Origin: Amphiura filiformis
Lineage: Eukaryota > Echinodermata > Ophiuroidea > Amphilepidida > Amphiuridae
Assembly: GCF_039555335.1 (NCBI RefSeq)
Contig: NC_092641.1
Coordinates: forward strand, 36,604,548 to 36,668,547
Direction of reading: 5' to 3'
Length of the DNA: 64,000 nucleotides
Both the position numbers and the translations under genes were made by a program. Shown here piece by piece: positions 13,312-21,839 of this stretch. How positions within the stretch are numbered: position 1 is the first letter of the stretch; every line of letters starts with the position of its first letter. Under the pieces are notes generated by a model. That model searched no databases and was not told the origin of the DNA. It saw only the letters and a program-made list of their open reading frames with translations.

Positions 13312-16300
13312 TAGCGAATACGACAACTTAAAGAATTGAATGAAGGGTATCCTTCCACAATATAATTAGTAAATTGCCTATGTAGAATGATGAAAGTTTG
13401 CTTGTTTCCGTTAGAATTCTTTCTGGAGCTAAACAGGTTCGTTTACAAACCGGATGCTTCAAATCGTTTGCATTCCTTCATACAATGTAAGTCAAGTAAT
13501 TGTGTTCTTACCGTATGGCACAAAAATACTGCATTGCTTTGAAAGCTTTTACTTCGTTTTGGAATCTGATGCCGACTTATATTACGAACTTATTTGAGCA
13601 ACTATATATCGTACTCTAAGTTCATTTTGGTACTTTATGTAATTATGGATCCTGACTATACAGGGTGTATCAAAATTAAGTATACAGTTTGAAAAATGTC
13701 GCTAGATTAAAAAGTATGAGGTCTTTGGTCAAAATTCTCTAGCTGATAACTTAATCAACATCTTGTCCTCAAACAGCTGAAAAAATCACTGGCGTGTGAC
13801 CATTAATAAGGATTTGGTGGCTACTTTTGTGAGCCGAGTACAAAAAGCAGTTGCGCAAAGTCAATTGGGTTTAAATGCCCGGTGCTTGTTATTGTTATGC
13901 AGCCAAGAGAAACATACAGGTGTACGTACAGATCATTTGTCCTCATTGTTAGGGTTCCAATCCTGTGCATGTGTGAGTTACATAACACGTGACTTTTGAT
14001 AAATCTGGGCAACTATCTCCTTACATATGCTAGGTTTTACTTGACATTAAAATGGAAACTCCACAGTACATGCCAGAGCAAAGGGCCTTCCTTGTTGCAG
14101 TGTACCATTGCACCCAGAGTCCAGCAGAAGTGCTTCGGAGATTTCGTCAGCAGTACCCAAATACACGTCCCCCTTCACGTGGTGCTATTTACAAAAATGT
14201 TACGAAGTGGAATAACATCTGCAACCATTACCAGAATAACCCGTTTATGACTTGCGATTTCATCCCTATCAGACGATAAGGAGACATCAACTTCAGCAAG
14301 CAGATCACCAACTGTGTTCTGTCAGTGGCTTCTTGCCCGTCCCTTACGTTTCCTGGAAGATTTAATCATTGGCGATGAAGCAGAGTTTGCATTAAATGTT
14401 TTCACAAGTCCTCCTGCAGACCTTGATGAACTTCAGAGACGCACAATTGCACAAGTTGACATTCTCAGGCAGGACATTAGACGTTGTGTGAACGCCATGT
14501 TGAGAAGAGCCGAAATCTGCATACAGAAGAATTATGGGCATGTGGAGGACCAAGACTAAAACTGTCAATAATTGTAAACCGTAAAGAAAGTGGTCAGACT
14601 TTTTTGTGATTTGTATGTTGTTTTGATTTTAATTGCCTCCGCCCAACTGCTTTTTGTACTCGGTTCAAAAAAGTAGCCACCAAAAGGTACAAGTTACCCA
14701 GAATTCCTGTGTAGAACATGATCAAAAAAGGTCATCAAACTTTATACTGTAAATTTTGACATCTGTGATGTATGGTTTATGCGTTCTTGAATTATACAGT
14801 TTACAATTTGAGACCATTTTATCCAAACTGGTGTGGAGCCGAAAACTTGAAATTTATTCCATTCCACTTGGAGTAGCATTTTAAAGAAAGAATAGTTTGC
14901 CATATAATTATCATGTGGTTTGTGCCAAGGTTAACAGGAATTTTATGGGCTTTGACCTTTGTTATCCTGATACTTAGGGCTCTACGTCTTTGACTGAAAT
15001 AACTATATATGTCCAAAAGTATATATTATTGTTATTTCAGCGGCATGGTTTCATATAATAGAACCTACATTTTTACGAAGTCGAAAAAATATGTAACTCG
15101 TGTTTCTTTTAGTTCCATATGTTATTTATTGACAATATTTACATTCTTTGATAGGTCAATGAGCAAAAGTGGCATTCAACATATTCCTAAACATGCGTTT
15201 TACGGAGCGTTTAAATTACTAACACTGTAAGTATCACAAGTAGCGTTTATAATCGTCATCATGAAAATAATTCAGGAAATATAAAGTGGATGATTTATAT
15301 CATTTGATCGTGGTGAACAGCAAAATATTTGAAGCGGGAAAAGATACAGCCTGCTTAAAGCTTTGATGAAACATAACTACTATCATGCTAGATTATCGGT
15401 TGCTACCAAGGAATATTCGGCACTGGCTGACGCTCACGGTTGACAATGTACCTTTCATACGTCAACAGTATATTTTTTCATGTGAGCACCTGTACTGTCG
15501 TACGTCATTTTATGCGTCTTTATACATCTTTAGCCTGTTATGTTCATATTTAAGGTTACTTCGTTTGCTTTAGTCTCCATGGCAGCCAGTTTGGTCCGCT
15601 CCCTCCACACAAACAGTTTGCCAATGATAACGAACGAGTTCTTTTTGATTGGCTAGCACATTTCCCATGACGTCATCCAGCACGTGCTGCTCGTGTATCT
15701 GATTATTCAGCCAGGAGTTCAGCCCACTGGCAGTGGCGTACCGTGGCCGCCCCAACCCCAGGGAATTTTTTTCTCGGTCGTTTGAAAAAGTGAAGAGAAA
15801 AAATATAAATAAAAAAAAAAACACGGTTTCAGGCGCTAGCGCCCGAAAAGCAGCACATTTTGATGTAGAGTACCATTTTTTCAAAATATTTTATGCTTTA
15901 TCAAATTTTTCCGCCCTTTTTTATTTCCTAATTCTTTTTACCGCCCTTTCGTTTTTGCCGCCCCTTCTTCTTCCGCCGCCCCTTCATTTTGGCCGCCCCT
16001 TGCTTTTACCCCGGGGGCTGGCGCCCCCAAAGCCCCCCCCCACCAAAATACGCGCATGCACTGGCAATCAAGTTCCCGAAAATATCGCTTCTGATCAGGT
16101 TCTCATAGACTTTGCATTGTCGCCCTCTTAGATATTCAGAAACGGCGTACATACGTGGTCATTGGCAGAATGTTTGTGTGCAGGGAGCGTAATCAACAAA
16201 CTGGCTGCGGAGGAGACTACGTTTGCTTCGACAGCGATGTCTGACACAAACAAAACTTATTGGGCATCTAAAATGAATTACTTTCTAATTGATTTAAACA

Positions 16301-19300
16301 TGCGTCTCTTAAAATACCCGGAAGTGTGTGTGAAAATGCGCATGTTACACTTTGTTCCGAAAAGAATTATGTAAATTAATAATGCAAATGTATTATAGGA
16401 ACTGTATCTAATATGCAAAATTAATATGGTAAGAACAGACCGTCTATATTAATAAATATTAATGCAAAAATTAATATGAACAATGTAATTTTCCCCTTAT
16501 GATGATTTTAGGATGATTATTATAATTAGTTTCTCATTGGCTATAGTGATAAAAAAAAATCAAGATACTTTTAGTGATATTTTTGTGTTTTCTTTCTTTG
16601 TTTCAAGCGACTTATCTAATAACGAAATATCATTGTCGGAAGTCAACGTTTTTGAAGATATACCACGACTACTGGAACTGTAAGTAAATATATACTATGT
16701 AGTCGTAGATTACTTAAAGCAAACTTCTATTCAGCAAATCTCACTCCACATTGAGTTTTTGGTATCAAACAAGCCTGCTAATTCACTGCATTGTCAATAT
16801 AAATATTTTTGGGTTTTTCTTGTTTTGTTTTTTAATTTCATAGATGCGTTGTGAGTGTCATTGTATGGCGCCATCTTGTTTCACGAGTAGATTGTGCTGG
16901 TATTATCAAAGACAGAGATAAAAAGATTTTATCGCGTCTGACGTCATCTGTCAATCAAACTCGAGCACGGTTTCTTAACAAGTGTCGTGATGATGACTTC
17001 CTAAACGCGGATAAGGCGCCCGGTTATACCGCCGCGGCGGTATAACCGGGCGCCTTATTGTAAATTTTGCACCTTCAAACACACACACCATCTCAAAAGT
17101 TAGGTCTTTATAGTAGGAAACTTTCTTTCGCGAAGGCACCATGTCAACAATGCCTAGAAATGTTGCTTTTTGCCTTGTAAAAGTACGTAATTTTTCGCCA
17201 TTTACTGCTATTCCCTTTCTCCGATCGGCACCACATAAATCGGCCTTCCTTTTACGCGCTATTAACCAATCAAGGATCGTAATCGACAGTAATGTCAGAC
17301 GCGATAAAATCTTTTTATCTCTGTCTTTGATAATAGTTAAGTTTGGTCACCTTATCAAAGGTCAATTTAAGAAGGACGCCTGGCAGGACAAAACCAAGTT
17401 TTACACACTATCGAGTTTTACGCGCTGCCTATACAGTGTCACTTGGTGCAATTGTGCAAATTATTCATACTAGGCGGTTAGCCATATTTGGCGGTTATCG
17501 GTTGTCGCGATTACCTGGCTGATGGTGACTGTACTCACCAAGTTTCATGCTCATGCGGCAATTTTTACTAATTTGACCTCAGATGACCCCTGGTGACCCC
17601 GGATGACCACAAAACGACCTTCCAAAAATTTGGTTTTTAAATGTTGACTGTATCTACCAAATGTCATGCCCATACGACAGGTTCTGCTAATTTGACCTCA
17701 GAGGACCCCTGGTGATCTCGGATGACCCCTAAATCACCTTCCAAAAAGTGGCTCTAAATGTTGACCCACCCACCGCCCATATGACAGTTTCTAGTAATTT
17801 GACCTTGGTGACTCCGGATGACCCTAAAATGACCTTCCGCAAATTTGGTTCTAAATGTTGACTGTACCCACCAAGTTTCATGCCCATACGACAATTTTTG
17901 CTAATTTGACCTCAGATGACCCCTGGATGACCTTGGGTGACCTTGACCCACTAACCAATACAAACTTGTTCTGTCTGGGGTCACGATGCATCGACCCACC
18001 AAGTTTGAGGAACATGCGACCATTAGTCTCCGAGAAAAGAGGCAGGCAGACAGACACACTGGCAGATTCCGGTGAATTATATTAAAGATTCTGATCTATT
18101 TTACATGACAATTAATTTGAGACCAGTTTTGTTAAAATCGGAACATCTATCAGTTTTTGCGCCTGTATGCCCTAAAATTTCACCGTTTTGATATAACTTG
18201 AGATCGATCTAGGTCAAATGTAGGTCGATTTTCTAAATACGTAGGATTAGTAAAATATTTTGGTATTCTGAGCAATTTTGAAATTGGACCCCTGTGTGAC
18301 CTTTGATGGACCCGTTCCCACCCCACGGCCCATATCCATAATTCCACTGGCAAACTGGAAATTAACATTCCTACATATCATGACACTCCCCACATTTAGC
18401 AATGCATTTAATGACGAATTCTAGCTGAAATAGCAGTGGTATTATCTGTCCAATTAACTTAAGAGACCCAGTACAGTTTTTGTTACTTAATTGAAAAATT
18501 CTACACTTTCAAAGAAAGTCATGAAAGAAAAGTGCAAACATCAAAGCATTGAGGGAGAGTGTACATAAAATTTTATTGAAATTGACAGGTTTTCTCAACA
18601 TTTCAAAAATAATCTGGAAGAAGTTGGGTGCCATTATTTTGGAAGATCTAATTATACGGATTTGTAGGTATGGTGATTTTAAGCTATTTTAGATAAAGAT
18701 GGGATGAAGGCTGGCTTATAATAAATAAATAATATTCATCACCAAAAACATCTGTTAAATAATTCAGTTCATTCATAAGTACAGGCAGTGTATTGCCCTT
18801 TCATTTTCAGAGTTTTACCTCAGTTATTCCGGCTGTCCCTCAGCTAATATTCCAGTTAACTGCAAAATTTTTCAAAATTAAGTGTTTTGTTTTTTATTTC
18901 CTCTATTTAAAATATCGGCTTATCCTTTCCCCGAAAAAGTTTAATTCTCAATCAGCACTATTATAGACCCCCAAAATTGCATTTGAATCTTCTTCTATGG
19001 ATGACTGTGGCTTGACCCAATTCTATGAAAAAAATACAACTTGTACAATGTTGTATGCCATATGAATTTTCTGATGTTATTGGTATTTTGGGTTTTGTTT
19101 CTGTTTTGGATTTTGCCCCCCCAACTTACTTTTCCCCCATTCATGGCGCCGTCACTTAACGTAGTGTATATTAACAAACAAGTATTGCACAATTATCTTT
19201 GTCTTTGCTTTCTTTATGTGTTTAGATATTTATGGAACATATCGTCAGCGAGCATTTATGAAGGAACCTTTGCAAATCTGTCTTACCTGAACACTCTGTA

Positions 19301-21453
19301 AGAAAGCAAACATTATGTCGATAGGTGAAAAAAGAGGTTCTGTATGAATTATTCACATGGCAGAAGTCAAAATTGAATCTTATATTTTTTCCTCATGCAA
19401 GAATAACTAAACCAGAAATGTACACACAATATTTACCTGCAGAATCATATTCAAATCTTGTAAGGCTAAACCAACAACAAAAGGATATTAAGGACAATTT
19501 TCTGTTTAATTTTATATTAATAAGTTTTAAAATTCAAATATGATAATGGTTATATCGTGTCTTTCAGTGTAATAGGGCAAAATGGAAGCGATGAACCAGA
19601 AATACACAACGGCATTTTCAGCACACTACAGGATCTCAAAACTTTGTGAGTATTAACGCAAGCAACTGGAATCCTTGAAACGGGTGGCCACACTGCAAAA
19701 AATATTTTACTCAACATTGAGTAAAAAGGTAAAAAGATCACAACTCAACAAATGAGTAAAAAATTACGCAACATTGAGCTTAAAAAGGTCACAACTCAAC
19801 AAATGAGTAAAACATTAGTCAACATTGAGCTCATATTGATAAATATTACCCAACATTGAGGGTAATATCTATTAAAAATGAGCTAAATTTGAGCAATGTT
19901 TAACTCATTTTGTTGAGCTGTGACCTTTTTACTCAAGTTGAGTTCTAAGACTGCATTGGAATTTAATGTAATCAGAAAAAAATCGTCGGCAATTTGTGTT
20001 ACAACCTGGCAACAATTCAGAATTTTATCCCCATAGATCACCCTATAGCCTAAGTCCCTTGACCCCTCTCTCGTATAACATAATTTTTCATCAGGTTCGC
20101 CGTCGCAAACAATAAAGAAGACAAGCATACAAAGTGATCCCGCCGGAGAATCGAACCCAGGACCTCAGACTTTCAAAACCGGTGCCTTACCCACTCTGCT
20201 TGGCTCCGTTATTATTTGCGACGGCGAACCTGGTGAAAAATTATATTTATTGGTATCTGTAAAATAAATTGTGAAAGGCTGGCTCTCTACCCCAGCTACG
20301 CCACTGGGACTCAGCTGTAGAAAATTATAATTATAATATACAACATTACTAGACTCTTTTTGAACATTACAGATACGTCGCTGATCACAGACTGTGTTGT
20401 CATGTACCAAACTACACCACCTGCATTACCAACGAACAACAGCCATTACACTTTCTTTGTGGGAGTTTGATGCAAAACCAAATCCTCCGATCATTCATGT
20501 GGATTTTTTCCGTTTCTTCGATATTTGGGAATATATTAGTTTTGATGGTGCGACTGCGAGCTAAGACAGTAAATGATATCCAAAAAGTTTGTGTAGTTCT
20601 AATTGCAAACCTATCAGTTGCAGACCTGTTAATGGGAGTTTACATGCTGTTCATAATCGGTGCAGATCTATTTTATGCGGATGAATATTTCATGTATTCG
20701 GATTCATGGAGGGAAAGTAGTCTTTGTAAATTTGCAAATTTTCTTGTCGTTTTATCAAGCGAGACATCCTTGTGTATAATATTTATCATAACTGTTGATA
20801 GATTCCTATGCCTGGTATACCCATTCAATCCATCAAGACATTTCTCACGTACATCTGCTATGATTGTCATTTGTTTCGTTTGGTTTGTTACCGGTCTTTT
20901 GAGTCTGCTGACGTCTCTTTTTTCTGGTGACAAATATGATGTTTATATTCTCTCTGATGTTTGTATCGGGATACCACTTATAAGACGCATTGTAAGTTCC
21001 CAAGTCAGTGACAGTGAAATTCTAAATTCCATACAAGCTGAAGTGTTCACAACCGAAAAAGCGGCCGAGTTTAGCATTTTCTTTTTCCCGGTGGTGATAT
21101 TTCTTGGAGTTAATTTAGCATTAATAATTCTGACGATGATCTTGTACACGGTGACTTTTGTTGCTATTAAAAAAGCGAGGAAAGTTAACCCTTGTAATTC
21201 TATGAAAAAGAATATTTTGTTATCGATAAAGTTGTCAATTATTGTCGGTACCAATTGTCTTTGTTGGCTACCAATATTTGTTATGGGCGTATTGTCTCAA
21301 AGTGGAGTTATTACATTTCCAATCGAAATGTACCACTGGTCAGTGGTGTTTCTTTTGCCGATCAACGCCTCGATAAACCCGTATCTCTATACATTAATTG
21401 AAATAGCTGAAGGAGCTTATACACGGCACATAAAAAATATAAAAAATCTCTAA
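1..21453 (+). CDS. CUB-LDLa-LRR seven-helix receptor gene (relaxin-receptor/LGR type C-like), 5' incomplete
   Basis: Spliced gene; coding exons 1-211, 3081-3194, 6604-6717, 7219-7350, 12686-12806, 15155-15226, 16608-16679, 19226-19297, 19568-19645 and 20373-21453. All junctions are GT-AG with matching phases, and the sum is 2067 nt, open to the stop (688 residues). Domain order is CUB-like C-terminal half (about 1-70), three LDLa modules (about 71-190), cysteine LRR N-cap (about 190-230), four LRRs (to about 328), Cys-rich C-flank, then seven membrane helices. Family knowledge: LDLa plus LRR plus rhodopsin-like 7TM defines type C LGRs (RXFP1/2, snail GRL101), which are plasma-membrane hormone receptors coupled to G proteins. 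The ligand here is unknown. A CUB domain ahead of the LDLa modules is unusual. Further upstream exons lie outside the window; one or more LRR exons may have been missed in the large introns. Confidence 0.82.
486..736. mobile_element. Degenerate CAGCAAACAC-family element
   Basis: Starts AAACACTAAAATG and ends GTGTGCTTGCTG, with repeated AAAACGTTTT words inside. It resembles 8501-8844 and the sequence near 60745-60930. The rest of 212-1285 shows nothing further that I recognise. Confidence 0.4.
3081..3194 (+). CDS. LDLa module exon (first tandem copy)
   Basis: A 114-nt symmetrical phase 1-1 exon between a TTTCTGTAG acceptor and a G|GTATGG donor. It encodes one LDL-receptor class A repeat with six cysteines (CYDSEYHC, GFC, NEC, HDC, TFC) and the CDG..C....EDE..C calcium-cage region near its end. 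It is an exact-looking duplicate of 6604-6717. Because the exon is symmetrical, including both copies keeps the frame. In this family the LDLa module contributes to receptor activation. Confidence 0.8.
3711..3749 (+). pseudogene. Truncated copy of the second LDLa exon
   Basis: The acceptor and the first part of the exon at 7219-7350 (YVLCPGYYLCKRISEFD) are repeated here, then the sequence breaks at 3749 and runs into the start of the next tandem unit. The missing half holds the remaining cysteines and the donor. If it were spliced in, the frame would run into a stop at about 3830. A normal transcript should therefore skip it. Confidence 0.75.
4083..5136. other. Segment present only in the second duplication unit
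   Basis: About 1054 bp lies between the two parts shared with unit 1. Its borders share only a few bases (TTC/TC). There is no clear target duplication or terminal repeat around the whole segment, so loss from unit 1 fits better than insertion into unit 2. It contains the TTAA-flanked MITE at 4377-4722. Confidence 0.6.
4377..4722. mobile_element. Foldback MITE with TTAA flanks
   Basis: Inverted ends GGGGGGACTACACCCCTGGC and TGGCCAGGGATGTAGTACCC enclose further self-complementary sequence (an AAAAATAGGC-type core and poly-A/T). TTAA stands on both sides (4373-4376 and 4723-4726), the target used by piggyBac and Kolobok transposons. No coding capacity. Confidence 0.7.
6604..6717 (+). CDS. LDLa module exon (second tandem copy)
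   Basis: Same 114-nt phase 1-1 exon as 3081-3194, displaced by 3523 bp. Acceptor TTTCTGTAG, donor G|GTATGG. Six cysteines and the acidic calcium-binding end are kept. It splices in phase to the next LDLa exon at 7219. Confidence 0.85.
7219..7350 (+). CDS. LDLa module exon (intact)
   Basis: A 132-nt phase 1-1 exon after TGGTATAG and before G|GTGAGT. It encodes a complete LDLa repeat: CPGYYLC, RC, FICDG, SNC and GDDETFC give six cysteines with the D/E cluster expected for calcium binding. Positions 7219-7273 lie inside the tandem duplication; the rest is unique. Confidence 0.88.
8501..8844. mobile_element. CAGCAAACAC terminal-inverted-repeat element
   Basis: Begins CAGCAAACACTAAAATG and ends TTTGTGTTTGCTG, giving 10-bp inverted ends CAGCAAACAC/GTGTTTGCTG. 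The interior has AAAATGTTTT and AAAACCTTTT words. CAG...CTG ends suggest a hAT-like non-autonomous element. Copies at about 486 and 60745 show it is dispersed. Confidence 0.55.
9050..9690. repeat. Degenerate tandem repeat of a TTTGACCTCGGATGACCTTG unit
   Basis: A unit of roughly 105-120 bp recurs four to five times: TGACCTTTGACCTCGG..., CATGCTCCCCTCATA..., CCACCCACCAAGTTTGAGCC, GGACAAAGTTTGAAATTTTG. It ends in CAGACACACAGACACACAGA. A related but distinct array is at 17520-18065, also ending in a cagacaga run. It behaves like the variable part of an interspersed element. No coding meaning. Confidence 0.7.
9732..11860. mobile_element. 2.1-kb palindromic DNA element with TATT target duplication
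   Basis: The left end GGGTAAGTCCATATGATATC is matched in inverse at the right end (GATATCATATGGACTTACCC). TATT flanks both sides (9728-9731 and 11861-11864). The arms remain complementary for several hundred bases inwards. The inner region has a direct repeat of one arm segment (about 10118-10600 against 10640-11040) before the reverse copy. No protein-coding frame. It lies in the intron between the last LDLa exon and the LRR N-cap. Confidence 0.8.
11883..11960. mobile_element. Short remnant of the TAGTCTCC element family
   Basis: Starts TAGTCTC and ends ACTGGCTGTGTAGGAGACTA, the family's inverted ends, with only about 40 bp between. The flanks do not give a clean 9-bp duplication, so it is an old or rearranged copy. 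Confidence 0.45.
11981..12320. mobile_element. TAGTCTCC MITE, 9-bp target duplication AACGGCACT
   Basis: Inverted ends TAGTCTCCTCCGCAGCCAGT and CTGGCTGCTGTGGAGACTA, followed inside by TTTGGTTACGCTCCCTCCAC and its inverse. AACGGCACT flanks the element exactly on both sides (11972-11980 and 12321-12329). Nine-base duplications point to Mutator-like (MULE) or Merlin-like transposases. A second member is at 15571-16219. Confidence 0.88.
12686..12806 (+). CDS. LRR N-terminal cap exon
   Basis: A 121-nt exon after TTTTTACACAG, entering in phase 1 and leaving in phase 2. It reads SRRCPENCNCVLTDG, then NLATYCNKSWNLETL. The C-x3-C-x-C...C pattern is the classic LRRNT cap placed just before leucine-rich repeats. 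The phase change links the phase-1 LDLa exons to the phase-2 LRR exons, which is strong support for its place. The donor is GTAGGC, weaker than the others. Confidence 0.82.
13225..13308. repeat. (AAT)n microsatellite
   Basis: About 28 near-perfect AAT/TAA units. Apart from this tract, 12807-13659 shows nothing I recognise. Confidence 0.95.
13660..14765 (+). pseudogene. Internally deleted mariner/IS630-type transposon with DUF4817-like transposase remnants
   Basis: A 75-codon frame at 14052-14279 begins METPQYMPEQRAFLVAVYHC and continues SPAEVLRRFRQQYPNTRPPS, the N-terminal helix-turn-helix (DUF4817-like) of a widespread invertebrate transposase. A second frame at 14314-14559 has FCQWLLARPLRFLEDLIIGD (start of the DDE core), then jumps to a C-terminal SPPADLDELQRR...NAMLRRAEICIQ segment, so most of the catalytic core is deleted. 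Long subterminal inverted repeats flank it: 13816-13853 is matched in inverse by 14644-14681. Weaker terminal repeats lie near 13665 and 14760. It cannot encode an active enzyme. It sits in the intron before LRR exon 1. Confidence 0.8.
14766..15154. other. Intron remainder, nothing recognised
   Basis: AT-rich sequence between the transposase fossil and LRR exon 1. I see no exon with acceptor, donor and LRR pattern and no repeat. Confidence 0.5.
15155..15226 (+). CDS. LRR exon 1 (72 nt, phase 2-2)
   Basis: Acceptor TTTGATAG, donor GTAAGT. Encodes one 24-residue repeat: SGIQHIPKHAFYGAFKLLTL, matching xxIxxIPxxAFxxLxxLxxL. A 72-nt phase-2 exon per repeat is typical of LGR-family LRR regions. 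Confidence 0.85.
15571..16219. mobile_element. TAGTCTCC element, 9-bp target duplication CGTTTGCTT
   Basis: Ends TAGTCTCCATGGCAGCCAGT and AACTGGCTGCGGAGGAGACTA; CGTTTGCTT flanks both sides (15562-15570 and 16220-16228). Subterminal GCTCCCTCCACACAAACAG and its inverse match the copy at 11981-12320. The middle (about 15728-16060) is a GC- and C-rich stretch starting GTGGCGTACCGTGGCC, probably a secondary insertion. CACTGGCA occurs at both edges of that stretch. Confidence 0.88.
16608..16679 (+). CDS. LRR exon 2 (72 nt, phase 2-2)
   Basis: Acceptor TTTGTTTCAAG, donor GTAAGT. Reads DLSNNEISLSEVNVFEDIPR followed by LLEL, a standard LxxNxI leucine-rich repeat. Confidence 0.85.
16901..17335. mobile_element. 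Inverted-repeat element with central perfect palindrome
   Basis: Forty-two-base arms (16901-16942 and 17294-17335) are inverse copies containing GACAGAGATAAAAAGATTTT and ending CGCGTCTGAC. At the centre, 17011-17058 is a perfect 48-bp palindrome (ATAAGGCGCCCGGTTATACC, then GCCG|CGGC at the axis). It may be a foldback element nested in another. It lies 220 bp after LRR exon 2, just past an acceptor-like TTTCATAG at about 16844, so it could have disrupted an LRR exon. Confidence 0.7.
17520..18065. repeat. Degenerate tandem repeat of a CACCAAGTTTCATGCCCATA unit
   Basis: About four copies of a 110-120-bp unit containing CCACCAAGTTTCATGCCCAT, CTAATTTGACCTCAGATGAC, CCCTGGTGACC and GACCTTCC..AAATTTGG. 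It ends in GGCAGGCAGACAGACACACT. Related in style to 9050-9690. Confidence 0.7.
18090..19225. other. Intron between LRR exons 2 and 3, nothing recognised
   Basis: AT-rich. No LRR-type exon with matching phase and no clear transposon ends were seen. Confidence 0.45.
19226..19297 (+). CDS. LRR exon 3 (72 nt, phase 2-2)
   Basis: Acceptor TATGTGTTTAG, donor GTAAGA. Reads YLWNISSASIYEGTFANLSY then LNTL, with the xIYxGTFxNLxxLxxL end of a repeat. The 2.5-kb intron before it is filled with transposons and may hide a further LRR exon. Confidence 0.82.
19568..19645 (+). CDS. LRR exon 4 (78 nt, phase 2-2)
   Basis: Acceptor GTGTCTTTCAG, donor GTGAGT. A 26-residue repeat ending IHNGIFSTLQDLKTL; two residues longer than the others, as often seen for a last repeat. 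Confidence 0.78.
19690..19960. mobile_element. MITE-like element with CAACATTGAG repeats
   Basis: Begins CCACACTGCAAAAAATATTT and ends CTAAGACTGCATTGG. Inside, AAAAGGTCACAACTCAACAA and GTCAACATTGAGC alternate several times in direct and inverse order. Subterminal repeats with CACTGCA-type ends suggest a hAT-like non-autonomous element. It lies in the intron before the last receptor exon. Confidence 0.45.
20080..20246 (-). mobile_element. tRNA-like core held between inverted arms (SINE-related)
   Basis: On the minus strand 20208-20136 reads as a tRNA-like sequence: A-box-like GCAGAGTGGGTAAGGCACCG, anticodon-loop-like TTTTGAAAG (Ser-TGA style) and B-box GGGTTCGATTC. The acceptor ends do not pair, so it is not a working tRNA. 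Unusually, the core is bracketed by about 37-bp inverted arms containing CAGGTTCGCCGTCGCAAA (20080-20116 and 20209-20246). It is about 130 bp upstream of the 7TM exon. Confidence 0.6.
20373..21453 (+). CDS. Final exon: LRR C-flank and complete 7TM domain
   Basis: Acceptor TGAACATTACAG, phase 2 entry; stop TAA at 21451. It starts YVADHRLCCHVPNYTTC, a cysteine pair region like the hinge of type C LGRs, then seven hydrophobic helices. Rhodopsin-family marks: GNILVL in TM1, NLSVADLLMGVYM in TM2, the SLCK cysteine at the top of TM3, VDRFLCLVYPF (DRF in place of DRY) at its base, SDVCIG in the second outer loop, CWLPIF in TM6 and NASINPYLY in TM7. The LMGVYM and SSETS patterns resemble relaxin receptors. 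The whole 7TM domain is in one exon. The tail after TM7 is only about 17 residues with no clear palmitoylation cysteine, shorter than most relatives. No GT donor follows TM7, so this is the terminal exon. Confidence 0.92.
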
Positions 21454-21649
21454 AAAGGGAATGGGACGCCCAATGGGAGCTTTGATGTGATGGGCTGAAA
21501 TAACTTGAAGTAACTGTTTGGATAACATTTACTTCTATAAAACAATTGTAACATTAGCATAGTAAACAAAGAATGATTATGACATGCAAGGCATATATAT
21601 TGCAGTGGGAGAGGTGTAAAATGCTACTGCGGTGGATTGTTTTTAACGG

Positions 21650-21839
21650 AATAAAGCACAGGTTACCATTTTGGTTACTATTGTTAGGCAATCATGGTAT
21701 ATCATGTTGGGGGAGGAGGTTGTTGGATGTTGGGGGTGTAGCAGATTTATTCTATTTAGAGTATAGCTTTGCATATTTAATTCTTATGGAGTATTTATTT
21801 TTTATGAGTGACTGCATTGGTAAAGAAGACAAGAATAAA
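21650..21839 (+). terminator. Candidate poly(A) signals of the receptor gene
   Basis: AATAAA occurs at 21650-21655 and again at 21834-21839, 200 and 380 nt after the receptor stop. Either would give a short 3' UTR. The second is followed by a T/G-containing stretch. No direct evidence of cleavage is visible. Confidence 0.45.

Noticed and set aside
16851-17045. Possible extra LRR exon after TTTCATAG at 16844
   Set aside because: The following codons do not fit an LRR and soon enter the inverted-repeat element; kept only as a hypothesis in the findings.
20136-20208. Functional tRNA-Ser gene on the minus strand
   Set aside because: The acceptor-stem ends do not pair and the core lies between inverted arms, as expected for a SINE-like element.
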